Source: an uncultured Bacteroidales bacterium (GTDB lineage Bacteria; Bacteroidota; Bacteroidia; Bacteroidales; Muribaculaceae). From it: a DNA stretch of 9,597 nt. The notes below the pieces were generated by a model that had not been told where the DNA came from, ran no database searches, and saw only the letters and a list, made by a program, of their open reading frames with translations. Made by a program: the position numbers and the translations under genes. Shown here piece after piece: positions 1-6,504 of the stretch. The number at the start of each line of letters is the position of its first letter. Positions within the stretch are counted from its first letter, which is position 1. The stretch spans positions 1 through 9,597 of the forward strand of contig USIN01000056.1 of assembly GCA_900554715.1 (NCBI GenBank), in the 5' to 3' direction.

Positions 1-71
1 GCGACCGGTGGATCAACACGACCATCTATATCAACAGCTGGCAGGTAGTGCTGCAAGACACCGAACTATAA
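1..71 (+). CDS. 3' end of a fimbrial subunit gene (partial)
   Basis: Only the last 22 codons and the stop are present, read in the frame starting at base 3 and ending TAA at 69-71; the gene begins outside the window. The peptide contains INTTIYINSWQVVLQDTEL. An alternating beta-strand of the type 'I-x-V-x-x-W-x-V-V' ending in a short acidic tail is typical of the C-terminal strand of Bacteroidales fimbrillins (FimA/Mfa1-like shaft or minor subunits). The two genes that follow on the same strand are also fimbrial-type lipoproteins, which supports the reading. That it is a fimbrial subunit is inference from a very short segment plus context; it could be any secreted beta-sandwich protein. The stop codon lies at the very edge of the repeat block that fills the following gap. 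Confidence 0.5.
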   Translation, partial: DRWINTTIYINSWQVVLQDTEL

Positions 72-194
72 TGCAATGCACAATGTACAATGCACAATTC
101 ACAATTAGCAATTAGTAATTAGACCAATAAGACTAATAAGACCAATAAGACCCATTCAACAATTAACATTCGCAATTCACAATTATAATTATAG
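69..194 (+). repeat. Degenerate AATGCACAATT / CAATTCACAATT repeat block
   Basis: The gap between the two fimbrial genes is almost wholly degenerate repeat. It opens with TAATGCAATGCACAATG, in which the first TAA is the stop codon of the upstream gene, and continues with units resembling AATGCACAATT, CACAATTCACAATT, AGCAATTAG and, near the next start, GCAATTCACAATTATAATT. The sense strand has no TTTG box, so I see no promoter here, and the two flanking genes are probably cotranscribed. A related block in the same sense orientation lies between the peptidase and carbonic-anhydrase-like genes (7045-7135, minus strand). Function is unknown. Possibilities are a non-coding miniature repeat family or an unstructured A/C-rich mRNA spacer. 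Confidence 0.75.
122..148 (+). repeat. Three tandem copies of a 9-bp unit, GAC(C/T)AATAA
   Basis: Copies lie at 122-130, 131-139 and 140-148, with the middle copy differing only by T for C at position 4, and a fourth GACC start at 149. They lie inside the larger degenerate repeat block upstream of the 391-aa lipoprotein gene. A 9-bp unit of this kind could expand or contract by slippage. I see no promoter box here whose spacing it would change, so a phase-variation role is not supported by the sequence. Confidence 0.8.
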
Positions 195-1370
195 ATGAAA
201 CTTTCAGATCACATATCAGGCATAAAGCCGGCGCTTGCAGCTCTTCTGACGGGCTGTCTGGCCCTGCTGACGGCGTGTAGTTCGGGCGGTGACAAACCGC
301 TACCCGAGCCTGCTGAGCCTGCCGAAATCGGCTTTATGATCGAAGTGGGAGAGAGTTTCAGCTCAGACGAACGGACCTCTCGTGCCACTCCTGAAGGCGA
401 CTATGACCCGGGTCAAGGATATGAGAACTATGTGGACATATCGGGCGGCGACTTCCGCTTTTATCTCATAAATCCGGCCGACGACACGTATGCCTCGATA
501 TTTGATGTGACATCTATCATACCGGTAAGTTCTTCGTCTTCGTCAAAGACATATCAGGTGCTTGGCCGATTTAACGGCAGCGATGACATACAGGCCGAAA
601 ATCTCAAGATTCTTGTACTTGCCAACTGGCGCGGTAATTATCCCGACGGGTCATCACTTGTCGCCGGAGAGACTACAATGAACGATATTGTCAGCTCGGC
701 GCAGGCCGTCTATACTTTCACCCGTGAAGACATGGGGCTTTCGGCCAGCCGTCCGATACCTCTTTTCGGCGTCAAATCATTTCCCAAGGTCGAATATGAC
801 GCTTCGAATTTCGCTATGCTCGGCCGCATCCATCTTTTGCGTGCCTACGCCAAGATCGAGGTCGAATGTCCTTCAGACAAGTGGACAATGACATCGTGTC
901 TGCTATCACGATACAACACACGCGGTATGCGCGCTCCTCTGGGTGTCAAAGATGAAGACGACTATGTAAAGAACAATTATGACAAAGACTATGTCGACCG
1001 TCTGTCAATTCCGGCCAACACTCCGGCGGCTGAAAATCTGCCATTCCTGCGGCTCGACCGCAACCATTATCTTGCCTATGTTCCCGAGTATGCCAACACC
1101 ACCGCTTCGGGCGAGCTGGCCGTTGACCATGCGTTTATATCTGTCAGTTTCGAGGACAGCAATTTCGACCGACAGTTTATCGATTTCAAATATTATCAGA
1201 ACCCTCCCGAAGGCGTTGAGGTAGGTTCGCCGTTTGACATCCGTCGAAACTATTATTATAAGTTTACAATTGACAAGCATGACGAGGTCTCGCAGATTAC
1301 CGTCATCGTCGACGTGGTACCCTACGGCGAAGTCAAGCTCGACCCAATCTTCGGTATCGATCCCAAATGA
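195..1370 (+). CDS. Fimbrillin / FimB-Mfa2-like surface lipoprotein
   Basis: This 391-aa protein has a lipoprotein signal: a basic and hydrophobic N-terminus ending in the lipobox LLTAC, with lipidated Cys probably at residue 28 (Cys21 is an alternative). A proline/acidic linker follows, then a beta-rich exported body. Motifs familiar from Bacteroidales fimbrial proteins are GDYDPGQGYENYVDI (about 68-82), DFRFYLIN (about 86-93), and the C-terminal IRRNYYYKFTI followed by VDVVPYGEVKLDPIFG. The 'RNxYYK-F-I ... V-V-PYG' ending is characteristic of fimbrillin-type subunits in this order. A short Ser-rich run lies around 111-116. Two roles are possible: an anchor-type subunit (FimB/Mfa2) held in the outer membrane, or a shaft subunit whose N-terminus is cut by an arginine protease; the sequence does not decide. 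The ATG at 195 follows an A/T-rich stretch with no Shine-Dalgarno, normal for Bacteroidetes. The stop overlaps the next gene's start by 4 bases. Confidence 0.65.
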   Translation: MKLSDHISGIKPALAALLTGCLALLTACSSGGDKPLPEPAEPAEIGFMIEVGESFSSDERTSRATPEGDYDPGQGYENYVDISGGDFRFYLINPADDTYASIFDVTSIIPVSSSSSSKTYQVLGRFNGSDDIQAENLKILVLANWRGNYPDGSSLVAGETTMNDIVSSAQAVYTFTREDMGLSASRPIPLFGVKSFPKVEYDASNFAMLGRIHLLRAYAKIEVECPSDKWTMTSCLLSRYNTRGMRAPLGVKDEDDYVKNNYDKDYVDRLSIPANTPAAENLPFLRLDRNHYLAYVPEYANTTASGELAVDHAFISVSFEDSNFDRQFIDFKYYQNPPEGVEVGSPFDIRRNYYYKFTIDKHDEVSQITVIVDVVPYGEVKLDPIFGIDPK

Positions 1371-4300
1371 TGAAACACATATTGATTATAAAGATATTAC
1401 TGGCCACAGTGCTTTTTGCCGGCTTCACCGCCTGCGAGGACGACTTCCCGCAGCCCAATGGTGAAGTCAAGCCGGGATTTACCAGAATTGACGCGACTCT
1501 GCAGTTTGAGAACTTTACGCCCGCTCTTGACCGCAGCCGTGCCGACGGCAATGCCGTGCGCGAAATAAAAGAGCTGTGGATGCTCTTCTATGACAAGGAC
1601 GGTAACATCGTCAAAACAGCCGATTTCGACGGCAAGATAAAGATAACCGGCTATAAGACGTCATATCCCAACAATACGCGTCCCGACGGAACTACATCGG
1701 CCGAAATCAACGCGCCCCGGGTCGAGTATTCGCTGACAGTGCCCAATGGCGATTATCGCATCTACGCTGTCGCCAACCGCGACCTCAGCGGCGACGATGT
1801 GTCGACCGTAGCCAAGCTCCGGGCCATCGACCTCGTCTGGAACAGCGACGTCACCAAGAACAGCGAGATGCTCGGCTATTTCGCGCCCAAGACTTCGACG
1901 GCCGCCGACGGCTTCGACGCGCCGGTGACGCGCATCGAGGGCAGCAATATGACGCTCCACGCCTGGGTCAAGCGCGCCGCCTCGAAGCTCACGATCGCAT
2001 ATAACGGCACACGCCTCAAAGACGGCGTCATCATCTATATCAAAAGGGCGACAGTCAAAGACATGCCCAAACACTGCAAGCTCGGCGCCGACAACCGTCC
2101 CGCCGAGGGCGACGAACTCATCGACGGCGAGAGCCTCGTCTATTACAGCGGCGACAAAGAGCCGACCAACTACGACTTCAACGCCACCTATCCGGCGCGT
2201 GTCGCCAAGGGTGACGTGCTCCACATTCTCGGCATGAACGAAAAAGGCGAGGCCAAGCCCCGCAATTTTCAGACCGTCGACAGCTGCCATTTCCAGGCGA
2301 CGCAGGCAATATTCTTCTATGAAAACCGCCAGCCCGAAGGCGAGATGGGCACAATGTCAGACAAACGCCAGGATGTCACCGGCAATAATTCGCAGGTCAC
2401 ATATCCCGGCGGTGTCAATCCCGACAATGAAGCGTGGAAAGACGCGCGCCCCTATGGCACATATGTCGAAATCGAGGCCTACTATGTCTCGCTGAATCCC
2501 GATAATCCGAGCTCGGGCGACATCATCTACCGCTTCATGCTCGGCAAAGACGAGACAACGAGCTATGACGTCGAGCGCAACCACCATTACAAGCTGACTC
2601 TCAACTTCAACGGCTGGGCCAACAACGTCGACTTCCACATCGACTACAAAGAAGAGGTCCCCGGTCCCGAGATGCCTAACCCCTACTATATATCCTACCT
2701 CTACAACCAGGATATGTATTACCCCTACAAAGTCAACGCCGGCAGCGACTGGGAGCTCGAGTGGGTCGAAGCCGAGATTATCGAAAACCACTGGTATCCG
2801 ACCGGAGCGCTGTCAGGCGACTATACCACGACAAATATACCGCATGTCTATTATAAAGATAAAGATGTCGTCAACGATAACGAGGGTGGTCTTACCGAGG
2901 CCAATACTAATGACAACGGTTATGAATGGAACGGCTTCCTCTCGCTGCGCAAGACCGGCGACAACGTCGTGACGGGTAAACCGGGCTATGCGGGCGGCGA
3001 CAACAAGACTTATTATTACAACCACAGACGACATAAGCGCATATACTATATAGCCGAGCATATAACGGCCTACGATAAAGAAGAACAGATTATCGACAAC
3101 AGATGGACCTGCCCCGACGCGTCGCATCAGAAACTACAGAAGGAAGATAAATATAAGGTTAAAAAGATTCATGATCCGGATAATGATAAAAACGATGTCT
3201 ATCTTCTGCAGATACCGATGTATACCCGTGCTAAACAGCTTATTAAGTCGTCGGGCTACTCGGGCAACAACCCCTATAACGCCTATCAGCGCGACGCCTG
3301 GGTCAAATTCACCGGCCAGTTCCAGCGCAAGGGCGACAAGTCGGTGAAGATGACCTTCGGTCCCGACTATATCAATATCAAGCAGGCATACCGTATCGTC
3401 AATCCCAAAGGCATCTATCGCAGCTGGAATAATACCAAGCCGTTCAGAGTCACGCTCAAGCATCTGCCTAAAGAAGAGGCAACGACATTCGCCGACCTGA
3501 CATCAGAGGGTTCATGGCGCGCCTATGTCATCAGAGGTGACCAGAGTATGATCAAACTTAACGGCAAGGTGGCAAATTCAGAGGCCAACGCAATTACCGG
3601 CGAGACCGGTGACAAAATCGATTTCAATGTCACATTTAATTCAAAGCTTGCTAACAAGGATCAGGTAAAATGCTGTGTGATAAGAGTCGATTACCACAAC
3701 TATTCGTGCCACCATCTGATTTTCGTGCGTCAGGGTTATGCTCCTATCGCCCTTGTGTCGAACGGGAAAAGGTGGCATTCGTTCAATATGCGTTCGGCCA
3801 AGACCGAGGTCAGCAGTCCGTGTGATGAAGGTTCGCTTTTCAGGCGCGGCTATTGGCGGTATCCTATAGATGCGACTTCGAATGTCAATGACAAGCCTTC
3901 GTGGGTCAATGTCATTCCGACTGATTTTAAAAATCATAAAAACACGCCGCTGCGTATAGCGGGAACAAAAGATGCCAGCGGCAAATGGACGACAATGAAA
4001 TGGGCGGAGATACCGTCGCGTGTAGAGACAACTGATTTTTCGACTGATAGTTTACCGTCTCCATACTTCACCGGTGGCGCGGTCAGAATAGCCACGTTTG
4101 AAGATTATGAATCGTTATACCGCTCGGGTGATATAGCCGAAGGCTATGGTGTCTTGTACGGTGATAATTCTGACCATACACTTAATACGATTGATGAAGC
4201 GTTCGGCTATGTATATGACAGTAGTGACACGCCCGATACCGATAAATCGGCTTACGGTATGCGCGGTACATTTGTCTATAATAAAAGTACGGGTTCTTAT

Positions 4301-4687
4301 GGAGGCAATAGTGTCTTTTTCCCGATAGGTCAGTCGGGTTACGGCCATCGTAAACACGGTGGCGGTAATCATGATGAGGATAAAGACGCGTTCGCTGTCC
4401 TTCGCTATGCCTGTGGCCGAGGCAAGCATTACAGTAATAGCACATTAATTAAAGACCGACCGATGTTTTGGGATATATATCGCCGACCCGGTGCGATTTA
4501 TTGGATTAATACCTTACATTCGGGGCGAAGTGATATGGAAGATACTGACGGCTCTATTGCTTGGGACTTTAATTACTTTACATTCGATTATTATCCTATT
4601 ACAAAAGCAAATTTGTTTATTGTTCCTTGGCAAAAACCTGCAATAGTCAATACCTCAGACGCTTGCTTTATACGCTGCGTGGAGTGA
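1367..4687 (+). CDS. Large DUF4906-type lipoprotein, probable fimbrial tip adhesin
   Basis: This 1106-aa protein begins with a lipoprotein signal (lipobox FTAC, Cys23). The N-terminal half is beta-sandwich-like: IKELWMLFYDKDGNIVKTA (about 66-84) and the strand near YDVERNHHYKLTLNFNGW are of the kind found in DUF4906/fimbrillin proteins. A middle region ends at LIFVRQGYAPI (about 783-793), which resembles the end of an Ig-like domain. The remaining 310 or so residues form a separate domain with WHSFNM, ATFEDYESLY, GYGVLYGD, YRRPGAIYWI, SIAWDFNYFTFDYYP and the terminus DACFIRCVE, recalling C-type-lectin/Fibrobacter-major-domain-like tip domains. The role as a fimbrial tip or accessory adhesin is inferred from length, domain order and position at the end of the operon. 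The start overlaps the upstream stop (ATGATGA), so translation is probably coupled; Met2 at 1370 is an equally possible start. GC content falls markedly towards the 3' end. Confidence 0.7.
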   Translation: MMKHILIIKILLATVLFAGFTACEDDFPQPNGEVKPGFTRIDATLQFENFTPALDRSRADGNAVREIKELWMLFYDKDGNIVKTADFDGKIKITGYKTSYPNNTRPDGTTSAEINAPRVEYSLTVPNGDYRIYAVANRDLSGDDVSTVAKLRAIDLVWNSDVTKNSEMLGYFAPKTSTAADGFDAPVTRIEGSNMTLHAWVKRAASKLTIAYNGTRLKDGVIIYIKRATVKDMPKHCKLGADNRPAEGDELIDGESLVYYSGDKEPTNYDFNATYPARVAKGDVLHILGMNEKGEAKPRNFQTVDSCHFQATQAIFFYENRQPEGEMGTMSDKRQDVTGNNSQVTYPGGVNPDNEAWKDARPYGTYVEIEAYYVSLNPDNPSSGDIIYRFMLGKDETTSYDVERNHHYKLTLNFNGWANNVDFHIDYKEEVPGPEMPNPYYISYLYNQDMYYPYKVNAGSDWELEWVEAEIIENHWYPTGALSGDYTTTNIPHVYYKDKDVVNDNEGGLTEANTNDNGYEWNGFLSLRKTGDNVVTGKPGYAGGDNKTYYYNHRRHKRIYYIAEHITAYDKEEQIIDNRWTCPDASHQKLQKEDKYKVKKIHDPDNDKNDVYLLQIPMYTRAKQLIKSSGYSGNNPYNAYQRDAWVKFTGQFQRKGDKSVKMTFGPDYINIKQAYRIVNPKGIYRSWNNTKPFRVTLKHLPKEEATTFADLTSEGSWRAYVIRGDQSMIKLNGKVANSEANAITGETGDKIDFNVTFNSKLANKDQVKCCVIRVDYHNYSCHHLIFVRQGYAPIALVSNGKRWHSFNMRSAKTEVSSPCDEGSLFRRGYWRYPIDATSNVNDKPSWVNVIPTDFKNHKNTPLRIAGTKDASGKWTTMKWAEIPSRVETTDFSTDSLPSPYFTGGAVRIATFEDYESLYRSGDIAEGYGVLYGDNSDHTLNTIDEAFGYVYDSSDTPDTDKSAYGMRGTFVYNKSTGSYGGNSVFFPIGQSGYGHRKHGGGNHDEDKDAFAVLRYACGRGKHYSNSTLIKDRPMFWDIYRRPGAIYWINTLHSGRSDMEDTDGSIAWDFNYFTFDYYPITKANLFIVPWQKPAIVNTSDACFIRCVE

Positions 4688-4721
4688 TGAAGCAGCATGT
4701 TGTCAAGGGGAAATAATATAA

Positions 4722-4747
4722 GCGGAGGCTCATACCCGAGCCTCCGC
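4722..4747 (-). terminator. Strong hairpin terminator between convergent transcription units
   Basis: GCGGAGGCTC at 4722-4731 pairs perfectly (10 bp) with GAGCCTCCGC at 4738-4747 around a 6-nt loop. Read on the minus strand the stem is followed by TTATATTATTTCCCC, a reasonable U-rich tract, so it should terminate hpf, whose stop lies 26 bases upstream. On the plus strand the stem is followed by TGTGTTGG without a U-tract. It may still end the fimbrial transcript, 34 bases after that gene's stop, as a 3' stability hairpin or weak bidirectional terminator. Confidence 0.8.
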
Positions 4748-4773
4748 CTGTGTTGGTGAGGAGTTTAATTATA

Positions 4774-5067
4774 TCAGCGCTTGGCGCAGCGTTTTTCGAG
4801 TTGCCGCTCAATGGCTTCGAGAGCAAGGTCGACAGCTTCTTCGAAGGTGTCGGCCGTTTTGGTGGCGACTATGTCTTCGATCTGCGGGGCTACGGCTCTG
4901 ATGACGGCTTCTTTGTTCATCGCGGTCTCCGGTTTGACGACTTTGAGGGTTACGTCGATATCTGTGATTGCGTCATAGCGGCGGGTAAGACGCTGGGCTT
5001 TCTTGTTGATGAATTCGACGAGGCGGTCGGCGATGTCGAAGTGGATGGCCTGAATTTTAACTTCCAT
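4774..5067 (-). CDS. hpf: Ribosome hibernation-promoting factor, short HPF/RaiA family
   Basis: This is a 97-aa protein of the short HPF/YfiA type. It binds the 30S subunit near the mRNA and tRNA channel and inactivates ribosomes during starvation or stationary phase. Family hallmarks are the N-terminal strand MEVKIQAIHF, the helix ADRLVEFINKKAQRLTRRY (about 13-31), the strand DIDVTLKVVKPE, and the C-terminal helix DTFEEAVDLALEAIERQLEK (about 73-92), the region most conserved in the family. It lacks the C-terminal dimerisation domain of long HPF, so its length is normal for the short class. The gene lies 81 bases after the original end of the recombinase gene and no clear promoter intervenes, so it is probably cotranscribed with it. 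No Shine-Dalgarno precedes the ATG. A strong hairpin follows the stop. Confidence 0.92.
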   Translation of the reverse strand: MEVKIQAIHFDIADRLVEFINKKAQRLTRRYDAITDIDVTLKVVKPETAMNKEAVIRAVAPQIEDIVATKTADTFEEAVDLALEAIERQLEKRCAKR

Positions 5068-5148
5068 AATCTGAAATTTTAGGGGTTAAACGTGTGTTGC
5101 TTGTTTCTCGCTGCCGACGGTTGGTGTGCCGTGCGGACGAGATCATGG

Positions 5149-5228
5149 TTATGTTTTCTTTGCCCTTGGATGGGCGAGTTTGTAATTGTCTTTTATCTCA
5201 CGTGACGACAGATGGGTGTAGATCTGTG
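5149..5228 (-). pseudogene. Out-of-frame remnant of the recombinase C-terminus with the catalytic tyrosine
   Basis: On the minus strand, codons from 5226 down to a TAA at 5149-5151 read QIYTHLSSREIK, then DNYKLAHPRA and KKT. This is the classic end of a XerC/XerD protein: catalytic Tyr in QIYTH (TAC at 5218-5220) and the AHPRA tail. In Xer proteins about four residues (12 nt) separate GHSS/GHSD from QIYTH; here only the two bases at 5227-5228 do. The simplest account is a 10-nt deletion. The original gene would span 5149-6053 and encode about 300 residues, the normal Xer length. Confidence 0.85.
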
Positions 5229-6053
5229 TGACGAGTGGCCGAGGAGCTGCTGGACGGCGGTCAGCTCGGCGCCGTTGTTGAGCATGTCGGTGGCAAAGCT
5301 GTGGCGCAGCACATGGGGCGAGCGTCGGCGGGCACCGGTATTGCCGTCGAAGGCGCGGCGCACTATGTGGTAGACGAGCTGTCGGTAGAGGGGGCTGCCG
5401 TCGGGGCGCACGAAGAATTCGCCGCCTGGGTTGCCGGCGTCGCGGTCGCGTAGGCTTGTATACAGTCTGATCATCGTTGTCAGTTCTTCTCCGAAAGGAA
5501 TCATTCTTTCTTTATTACGCTTGCCGGTGACTTTTAGTTCGCGGCGCCGGAGGTCGACGTCGGAGTCGCGCAGGCCGACGAGCTCTGATTCGCGCATGCC
5601 GGTCGAGTAGAGCATGTCGGCTATGAGGCGGTCGCGCACGGCTGTGAAGTCGTCTGTGTCGAGTTCGTTGTCGAGCACGCGTGCCGTGTCTGCCGATGGT
5701 ATGTAGACGGGCAGCGGTTTTGGCAACCGCGCCGGAGTAAGCTCGGCAGCCGGGTTGACGATGACGCCGCAGCGGCGGTTGAGGTAACTGTAGAAAGCCC
5801 GTAGCGACTGAATCTTGCGGCGGATTGAGCGTACGCCGATGCCCTCCGACGAGAGGTGGGCAATCCACAGGCGCAGGTCAGTCAGACTGACAGCCGAGGG
5901 GTCGGGCTCGTCTGTGTGTATGTCGCAGCCTGCCAGTGAGGCCGAGGCGGCGAAGCTATACCACTGCTCGATGTCGCGCCTATATGACAAAACGGTGTGA
6001 ACCGATGAATTCAGCTCACACCGCAGATATGTCGTGAAAGAGTCGATTAACAT
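5193..6053 (-). CDS. XerC/XerD-type tyrosine recombinase with frameshifted C-terminus
   Basis: This is a site-specific tyrosine recombinase of the XerC/XerD family, which in its intact form resolves chromosome dimers. The N-terminal SAM-like DNA-binding domain covers about 1-95 and the catalytic domain about 115 onward. Active-site residues visible are Arg154 (STGMRESEL), Lys178 (VTGKRNKER), His247 and Arg250 (SPHVLRHSFA) and His273 (LLGHSS). After GHSS the frame runs into HRSTPICRHVR and stops at 286 residues, so the nucleophilic tyrosine is missing. The expected sequence is present in another frame just downstream (see 5149-5228). As it stands the product should be catalytically dead, unless the shift is a sequencing error or is corrected in the cell. 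The start at 6053 fits the family N-terminus. As I recall, position between rpsU and hpf is a common Bacteroidales arrangement, which suggests a vertically inherited housekeeping copy, not a mobile one. Confidence 0.88.
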   Translation of the reverse strand: MLIDSFTTYLRCELNSSVHTVLSYRRDIEQWYSFAASASLAGCDIHTDEPDPSAVSLTDLRLWIAHLSSEGIGVRSIRRKIQSLRAFYSYLNRRCGVIVNPAAELTPARLPKPLPVYIPSADTARVLDNELDTDDFTAVRDRLIADMLYSTGMRESELVGLRDSDVDLRRRELKVTGKRNKERMIPFGEELTTMIRLYTSLRDRDAGNPGGEFFVRPDGSPLYRQLVYHIVRRAFDGNTGARRRSPHVLRHSFATDMLNNGAELTAVQQLLGHSSHRSTPICRHVR

Positions 6054-6093
6054 ATATTCGTCGACCGTTAGGCTTTAGTGCCTGTGGTTGCAG

Positions 6094-6125
6094 CGAATTT
6101 AGTCAATCCTTTTTATTTTGCCAAA
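6094..6125 (-). promoter_or_regulatory. Probable Bacteroidetes-type promoter for the recombinase-hpf unit
   Basis: On the minus strand, TTTG (6122-6125) is followed after exactly 20 nt by TAAATTCG (6094-6101), one mismatch from the TAnnTTTG consensus. It lies after the rpsU terminator and about 40 bases before the recombinase start. An 8-bp A/T inverted repeat (6111-6118 with 6123-6130) overlaps its upstream box; its meaning is unclear. Confidence 0.6.
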
Positions 6126-6135
6126 TAAAACAAGG

Positions 6136-6177
6136 AAAAATTCCGGTTACAAGTCGTCTCGGACTCTGATGGCCGGA
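6136..6177 (-). terminator. Probable intrinsic terminator of rpsU
   Basis: Read on the minus strand, TCCGG (6173-6177) pairs with CCGGA (6142-6146). Inside it a second helix forms between CAGAGTC and GACTTG (one bulged G) around a CGAGAC loop. ATTTTT follows immediately (6136-6141). The structure starts 18 bases after the rpsU stop. The internal loops make it weaker than the 4722-4747 hairpin, so some read-through into the recombinase gene is likely. Confidence 0.6.
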
Positions 6178-6195
6178 TTGGTCGGGGCGAATCGA

Positions 6196-6387
6196 TTATT
6201 CTTCAACCGCGCGGAGTTTCTGGACATAGACCGCTTTCATCATTTTTTTGCGGTTTGTCACAGACGGCTTCTGGAAAGCCTGACGGCTGCGGAGTTCTTT
6301 GACGATGCCGGTTTTCTCGAATTTTCTTTTGAATTTTTTGAGAGCTCTTTCGATGTTTTCGCCTTCTTTTACTTGTACGATAATCAT
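6196..6387 (-). CDS. rpsU: 30S ribosomal protein bS21
   Basis: This 63-aa, highly basic protein is bS21. It begins MIIVQVKEGENIERALKKFK, the conserved start of the family, and continues through FEKTGIVKELRSRQAF (about 23-38) and a basic RKKMMKAVYV stretch. bS21 sits on the 30S platform next to the 3' end of 16S rRNA and takes part in translation initiation; in Bacteroidetes it helps sequester the anti-Shine-Dalgarno tail. The length is normal. A near-perfect promoter lies 58-88 bases upstream of the start and a terminator-like hairpin follows, so it can be transcribed alone or with the downstream recombinase and hpf. The 5' leader of about 50 nt is A-rich, and no Shine-Dalgarno is visible. 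Confidence 0.96.
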   Translation of the reverse strand: MIIVQVKEGENIERALKKFKRKFEKTGIVKELRSRQAFQKPSVTNRKKMMKAVYVQKLRAVEE

Positions 6388-6444
6388 ATTGGTTGTTGAA
6401 AATATTTAATTGTTTGTTTATTGTCGTTTTTGCGTTTTGCGGGG

Positions 6445-6475
6445 CAAAATTAATAATACTTTTTTAGATGACAAA
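6445..6475 (-). promoter_or_regulatory. Bacteroidetes-type promoter for rpsU
   Basis: On the minus strand, TTTG (6472-6475) and TAATTTTG (6445-6452, a perfect TAnnTTTG) are separated by 19 nt. The predicted transcription start is near 6438-6440, giving an A-rich leader of about 50 nt before the rpsU ATG. The upstream box lies about 30 bases past the stop of the carbonic-anhydrase-like gene. Confidence 0.8.
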
Positions 6476-6504
6476 ACTTTTTAACGATAAAATAACCCTT
6501 TCTG

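Noticed and set aside
122..148. 9-bp tandem repeat as a phase-variation switch of the fimbrial gene
   Set aside because: There is no promoter box whose spacing it would alter and it is not within the coding region, so a switch role has no sequence support.
69..194. CRISPR array or insertion-sequence end
   Set aside because: The repeats are short, degenerate and contiguous without unique spacers, and there are no terminal inverted repeats or transposase remnant.
1661..2290. Open frame of 209 codons on the minus strand, opposite the 1106-aa lipoprotein gene
   Set aside because: It mirrors the GC-rich codon bias (GAC, GCC, GTC) of the plus-strand gene. It matches no recognisable family, and several similar antisense frames run along the same gene.
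4750..5082. 110-codon open frame on the plus strand opposite hpf
   Set aside because: It is antisense to a clearly recognisable HPF protein, and its start lies just after a terminator hairpin with no promoter box.
4688..5192. tRNA genes expected near hpf
   Set aside because: I looked for the TTCGANTC T-arm and CCA-type acceptor ends on both strands around hpf and found no cloverleaf.
5193..6053. Phage or integrative-element integrase marking an attachment site
   Set aside because: Its length and motifs, and its place between rpsU and hpf, fit a chromosomal Xer recombinase; no tRNA attachment site, excisionase or phage gene is nearby.
6111..6130. 8-bp A/T inverted repeat TTTTATTT/AAATAAAA as a terminator
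   Set aside because: It has no G/C in the stem and overlaps the upstream box of the predicted recombinase promoter; the G/C-containing hairpin at 6136-6177 is a better rpsU terminator.
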